Below are positions 61,500 to 64,000 of a stretch of DNA of 64,000 bases, one piece after another. The DNA is taken from NCBI GenBank assembly GCA_937896885.1, contig CALBNX010000077.1, positions 1-64,000 of the forward strand, written 5' to 3'. The position numbers were made by a program, and so were the translations under genes. A model generated the notes under the pieces. That model saw nothing but the letters and a program-made list of their open reading frames with translations. It was not told the DNA's origin and did no database searches. This DNA comes from an uncultured Clostridia bacterium (GTDB lineage: Bacteria > Bacillota > Clostridia > Oscillospirales > Acutalibacteraceae). Within the stretch, counting starts at the first letter, position 1. Each line of letters begins with the position of its first letter.

Positions 61500-61873
61500 T
61501 TGTATTTTTCAAAGTAAACAGCGGTTTGAAATTCAGCAGTTGCCAAAATACTGTTAGAAAGCAGTTGTGTAATCTCATAATTTAGATAGCAATCATCATA
61601 TTCTTCTTTGATTTGACGATAATACTCTTTTGCAAGTTTACACTCATATATTATTGCATAATGCTCGTTTTCACTTGGTGGAGCATCAAATCCTAACTGC
61701 ATATAATTAACGGGATTAGGAGTATCATTATCTATAATTATATATTTTACATTTTTATCTGATGGTAAATTTTCAATATAAGTTAAAAGGGTTGAAAAAT
61801 GATTGCTTTCAAGGATATAAAAAAATATAGAATCGTGTTTATAACTTATTTGTTTATATAGTTCATATCTCAT
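61487..61873 (-). CDS. Unknown 128-residue protein of the divergent module
   Basis: A soluble protein of 128 residues, no span or signal, rich in Tyr, Glu and Ile. I recognise no family. It starts with a AAGGCGAG site and has a strong promoter facing away from the HTH gene at 61989. Both genes have the same palindrome in their start regions, so the HTH protein is the likely repressor of this gene. Possible roles include phage defence, toxin or antitoxin, but nothing in the sequence settles this. Confidence 0.6.
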   Translation of the reverse strand: MRYELYKQISYKHDSIFFYILESNHFSTLLTYIENLPSDKNVKYIIIDNDTPNPVNYMQLGFDAPPSENEHYAIIYECKLAKEYYRQIKEEYDDCYLNYEITQLLSNSILATAEFQTAVYFEKYNKKA

Positions 61874-61885
61874 AAGCTCGCCTTA

Positions 61886-61900
61886 ATTCTTATTTGGAAT
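61886..61900. promoter_or_regulatory. Candidate operator 1
   Basis: ATTCTTATTTGGAAT, a near-palindrome matching operator 2 at 61954-61968. It covers the expected transcription start of the 61487-61873 gene. Confidence 0.55.
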
Positions 61901-61907
61901 TATTTAT

Positions 61908-61936
61908 ATAATAAATCTTTTACGGAATTAAGTCAA
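61908..61936 (-). promoter_or_regulatory. Promoter of the 128-residue orphan gene
   Basis: Minus strand TTGACT, 17 bases, TATTAT, 34 bases before the start codon; the start site falls at operator 1. Confidence 0.65.
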
Positions 61937-61953
61937 CAGTAAAACTGCATATA

Positions 61954-61968
61954 ATTCTTATATAGAAT
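61954..61968. promoter_or_regulatory. Candidate operator 2
   Basis: ATTCTTATATAGAAT, a perfect ATTCT/AGAAT palindrome. It overlaps a TATAAT -10-like box (61950-61955) for the HTH gene, 21 bases before its ATG. Confidence 0.55.
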
Positions 61969-61988
61969 AAAATGCAAGGTGTGAGATT

Positions 61989-62228
61989 ATGAAACATCGT
62001 AAGAAATACGGTGATTTAAATATGGTTGGAAAGAAAATTGAAGCGTTGCGAAATGAAAGAAAAATCAAACAAAAAGATTTTATTTCAAAAATGCAGACGA
62101 TGGGATGCGACATAAATCCAACAAGTTACTCAAAACTTGAAGGTCAGGTGAGAATTGCAACTGATAAAGAAATCTATGTCGTGGCAAAAATTCTTGGCGT
62201 TGGCATAAACGAATTGTTTGAAGATTAA
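61989..62228 (+). CDS. Small HTH (XRE-like) regulator
   Basis: A 79-residue DNA-binding protein. A helix-turn-helix of the phage-repressor type spans about residues 13-70: ...GKKIEALRNERKIKQKDF (helices 1-2) and NPTSYSKLEGQVRIATDKEI (recognition region), ending in VGINELFED. AAGGTG precedes the ATG. Size and twin palindromes suggest a repressor of itself and of the divergent orphan gene. Confidence 0.82.
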   Translation: MKHRKKYGDLNMVGKKIEALRNERKIKQKDFISKMQTMGCDINPTSYSKLEGQVRIATDKEIYVVAKILGVGINELFED

Positions 62229-62230
62229 AC

Positions 62231-62260
62231 AAAAAACGGAGCAGTTGCTCCGTTTTTTCT
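62231..62260 (+). terminator. Shared terminator between HTH and acyltransferase genes
   Basis: AAAAAACGGAGCA pairs with TGCTCCGTTTTTT across a 2-base GT loop, giving T-runs on both strands. Confidence 0.85.
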
Positions 62261-63542
62261 ATTTTTCATTTGCAATTTTAAAGGCTTCTTCTGTTGCAAG
62301 GGCAAGCTTTGTAACTATGTCTTTTCTCTTTGGAATGCAATAGAATGAATCATTTGTGGTTGAAATCTCAAAGCAATCAACACCTTTAAGCTGATTAAAA
62401 CCATATTCTATATGCAGACTATAAAGACCTTTAGTTGGACGTTCAATTTTGTAATTGTGTCCGTTATAATGCCCTTCAATTACAAATCCATTTTCTAAAT
62501 CATGGGTAACTTTGCCTTTGCCCAACGGTATATAGTCATAAACATTTGGTTGAGAAATAATTTCAAGTTCTTCTCCATAATGATATTTGCCTTGCAAAAG
62601 CTCATTTTTCACATTTTCTCGTTCCCATTTATACCAATCAGGAATATGTGAAAATTCAGTTTCCCCGTCAAGAGCTTTTAACTCACCAAGAGTCGTCATT
62701 TCCCACTTTTTGCCACATTCTTCACAGAAAAGATGAATGCCTTTTGAGTTCATTTTGTGTTCTGTTTTACAGTTAGGGCATTGATAAAGAATTTTGTGAA
62801 GTCCTTGGGCACGTTTTTTGTTTTTGATAATAATGTTGTTATCTTTTTGCCATTTGAAATCATCATAGGTCATTTCTTTACGAATAACCTCATTTATTTC
62901 ATCGACGGTCATACTTGCTACTTGTTCGGCAGTCAGAACTTGTTTAAGTGTTGCAAAGAAGGGAGCTTTTCTATATGTATAATCTGCCCAGAATGGTAAA
63001 TTGAGATAATTACCGTGATTGAGCATAACCACAAGTGGCACACCATTCTTTTTAACAAGCTTACCGATAGCATCAGGCAACACAGATTGTGTGCCGTCAG
63101 GAGTGTATCTTGCTTCTGGATACATACAGAACACATCACCATATTCTTTGAGCACTTTTTTGCAAGAACGCACAAGAGCGGTGTCTGTTGTGAATTTATG
63201 AGTGCAAATGCACCCCGCTTTTTCCATAGTTTTTGGAAAAAGGTGAAAAACATTAAAAGCAGCAACAACATTGACCTTGTGGGGATATGTTGCTCTGAAA
63301 AGCATAGCAAAATCCATAAATTGCATATGGTTTGCAAGCAAGATATATGGTGGTTTTAAGTCATCCATATTAATTTTTTCTACTTTGTATCCTGCTCTGA
63401 CAAGAGACAAAATCGCAGAAGAAAGTATGTAAGCGCCTTTAGTGATGTTGTCAGGTTGTTTGGCAGGAACTTTACCTATCGTGGAACGCTCGATACCGTC
63501 AGGATAGACGATTTCTGTCAAAAAATCTGTGTTATCTTTCAT
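62259..63542 (-). CDS. PlsC-like acyltransferase with zinc ribbon
   Basis: A 427-residue protein. Residues 55-190 hold the lysophospholipid acyltransferase domain with the catalytic N71-H72...D77 (NHMQFMD) and the glycerophosphate motif YPEARYTPDG (141-150) instead of the common FPEG. A zinc ribbon (C255, C258, C273, C276) follows, and a C-terminal domain of about 150 residues completes it. It probably acylates a lysophospholipid or related glycerol lipid. A paralogue lies just upstream on the same strand. Confidence 0.82.
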   Translation of the reverse strand: MKDNTDFLTEIVYPDGIERSTIGKVPAKQPDNITKGAYILSSAILSLVRAGYKVEKINMDDLKPPYILLANHMQFMDFAMLFRATYPHKVNVVAAFNVFHLFPKTMEKAGCICTHKFTTDTALVRSCKKVLKEYGDVFCMYPEARYTPDGTQSVLPDAIGKLVKKNGVPLVVMLNHGNYLNLPFWADYTYRKAPFFATLKQVLTAEQVASMTVDEINEVIRKEMTYDDFKWQKDNNIIIKNKKRAQGLHKILYQCPNCKTEHKMNSKGIHLFCEECGKKWEMTTLGELKALDGETEFSHIPDWYKWERENVKNELLQGKYHYGEELEIISQPNVYDYIPLGKGKVTHDLENGFVIEGHYNGHNYKIERPTKGLYSLHIEYGFNQLKGVDCFEISTTNDSFYCIPKRKDIVTKLALATEEAFKIANEK

Positions 63543-63552
63543 AGCTTTTACC

Positions 63553-64000
63553 TTATTTTTTGCTGACTGCGGGTTCTGTAACGATTTTATACATTTCCTC
63601 TGTTGCTAACATAAGCTTTGTAACAACGTCTTTTTTAGATGGAATGCAATAGAATGAATCGTCTTTAATCGAAACATCAAAGCAGTCAATTTTGCCAAGT
63701 TTTTTAAATAAGAATTCGTTATGTAATGTGTAAAGTGTTTTTGTCTGACGCTGAATTCTGTAATCGTTGCCGTTATAATGACCTTCGATTACAAATCCGT
63801 TTTCAAGGTCGTGAGTAACATGAGCTTTGCCAATGTCAATAAACTCAACACCGGGCAAAGAATGAACATGAACGTCATCTTCAAAATAATATGTACCATC
63901 AAGAATTTCTTGACGCACACATTCTCTTTCCCACTCATACCAGTCAGGGATATGTGAAAATTCGGTTTCACCGTCAAGGGCTTTCATTTCACCAAGCTCG
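63553..64000 (-). CDS. Second PlsC-like acyltransferase, C-terminal part
   Basis: Only the end of this gene lies in the window; the frame is open through the right edge. The visible residues (LGEMKALDGETEFSHIPDWY, then GFVIEGHYNGNDY and DSFYCIPSKKDVVTKLML) match the C-terminal domain of the neighbouring acyltransferase closely. The internal ATG is therefore not a real start. The gap to the next paralogue is 10 bases, so they are cotranscribed. Confidence 0.82.
   Translation of the reverse strand, partial: ELGEMKALDGETEFSHIPDWYEWERECVRQEILDGTYYFEDDVHVHSLPGVEFIDIGKAHVTHDLENGFVIEGHYNGNDYRIQRQTKTLYTLHNEFLFKKLGKIDCFDVSIKDDSFYCIPSKKDVVTKLMLATEEMYKIVTEPAVSKK

Overview
The window is an AT-rich chromosomal segment of a low-GC Gram-positive anaerobe, most likely an uncultured member of the Clostridia (Oscillospiraceae/Ruminococcaceae-like). 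The evidence is the gene set and order: ffs-dnaX-ybaB-recR with smpB and ssrA nearby, mreBCD-PBP2, rpsO-pnp, a BspA-type leucine-rich surface protein with choline-binding-like repeats, a GGGtGRT/NifU-like pair, strong AGGAGG-type ribosome binding sites and many TTGAAA-17-TATAAT style promoters. No phage, conjugative, CRISPR or transposase genes are visible. The assignment is inferred from gene content, not from a database search.

Layout. 1-90: the 3' end of a 5S rRNA (end of an rrn operon) and its terminator. 142-1005: a thioredoxin-reductase-like flavoprotein. 1147-7807: a three-gene block of sigma factor, membrane anti-sigma-like protein and a 1,733-residue BspA-like surface protein. 7917-12413: mreB-mreC-mreD-PBP2, the elongasome. 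12452-15249: rpsO with a structured leader, then pnp. 15292-18954 (minus): cca, a TSCPD protein, rsmA and an aminotransferase. 19118-23227 (plus): proB, proA, a membrane-anchored unknown, prfB. 23272-29621 (minus): a membrane unknown, glnS, gltX, a glycerophosphodiesterase, and a separate FAD oxidoreductase. 29622-30394: a repeat-rich gene desert. 30395-34681 (minus): ssrA, a zinc-ribbon membrane protein, smpB, recR, ybaB, dnaX and the SRP RNA.

34825-40972 (plus): a GH20 hexosaminidase, glpK, a small orphan protein, malic enzyme and three tandem membrane paralogues. 41027-42748 (minus): the conserved but uncharacterised GGGtGRT protein and an Fe-S scaffold-like partner. 42951-46204 (minus): argS, a DUF1934 protein, ddl. 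46378-51808: an unknown cytosolic protein, an OGG-type glycosylase, a small membrane protein, a proline peptidase, a YqeG-type phosphatase, rpsU (absent from simple long-ORF lists because it is only 58 codons) and a hydroxyacid dehydrogenase. 51951-53949: a VTT membrane protein and galK. 54110-59904: two M42 peptidases, a GNAT, a methionine gamma-lyase-like enzyme, a phosphohexomutase and an acyl carrier protein. 59979-64000: proS, a divergent orphan/HTH-regulator pair with twin operators, and two tandem PlsC-type acyltransferases, the second cut by the window edge.

Most of the window is housekeeping: translation, cell-wall elongation, RNA decay, proline synthesis, trans-translation and DNA repair. 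The most interesting non-routine material is (i) several kinds of dispersed palindromic repeat, including an 82-bp element present twice and a hairpin-cassette array beside ssrA; (ii) the divergent 61487-62228 module with two matching palindromic operators; (iii) the three-paralogue membrane cluster; (iv) a zinc-ribbon membrane protein whose C-terminal domain recurs as a free-standing protein after glpK; and (v) the GGGtGRT/NifU-like pair. None of these is proven to be a new system.
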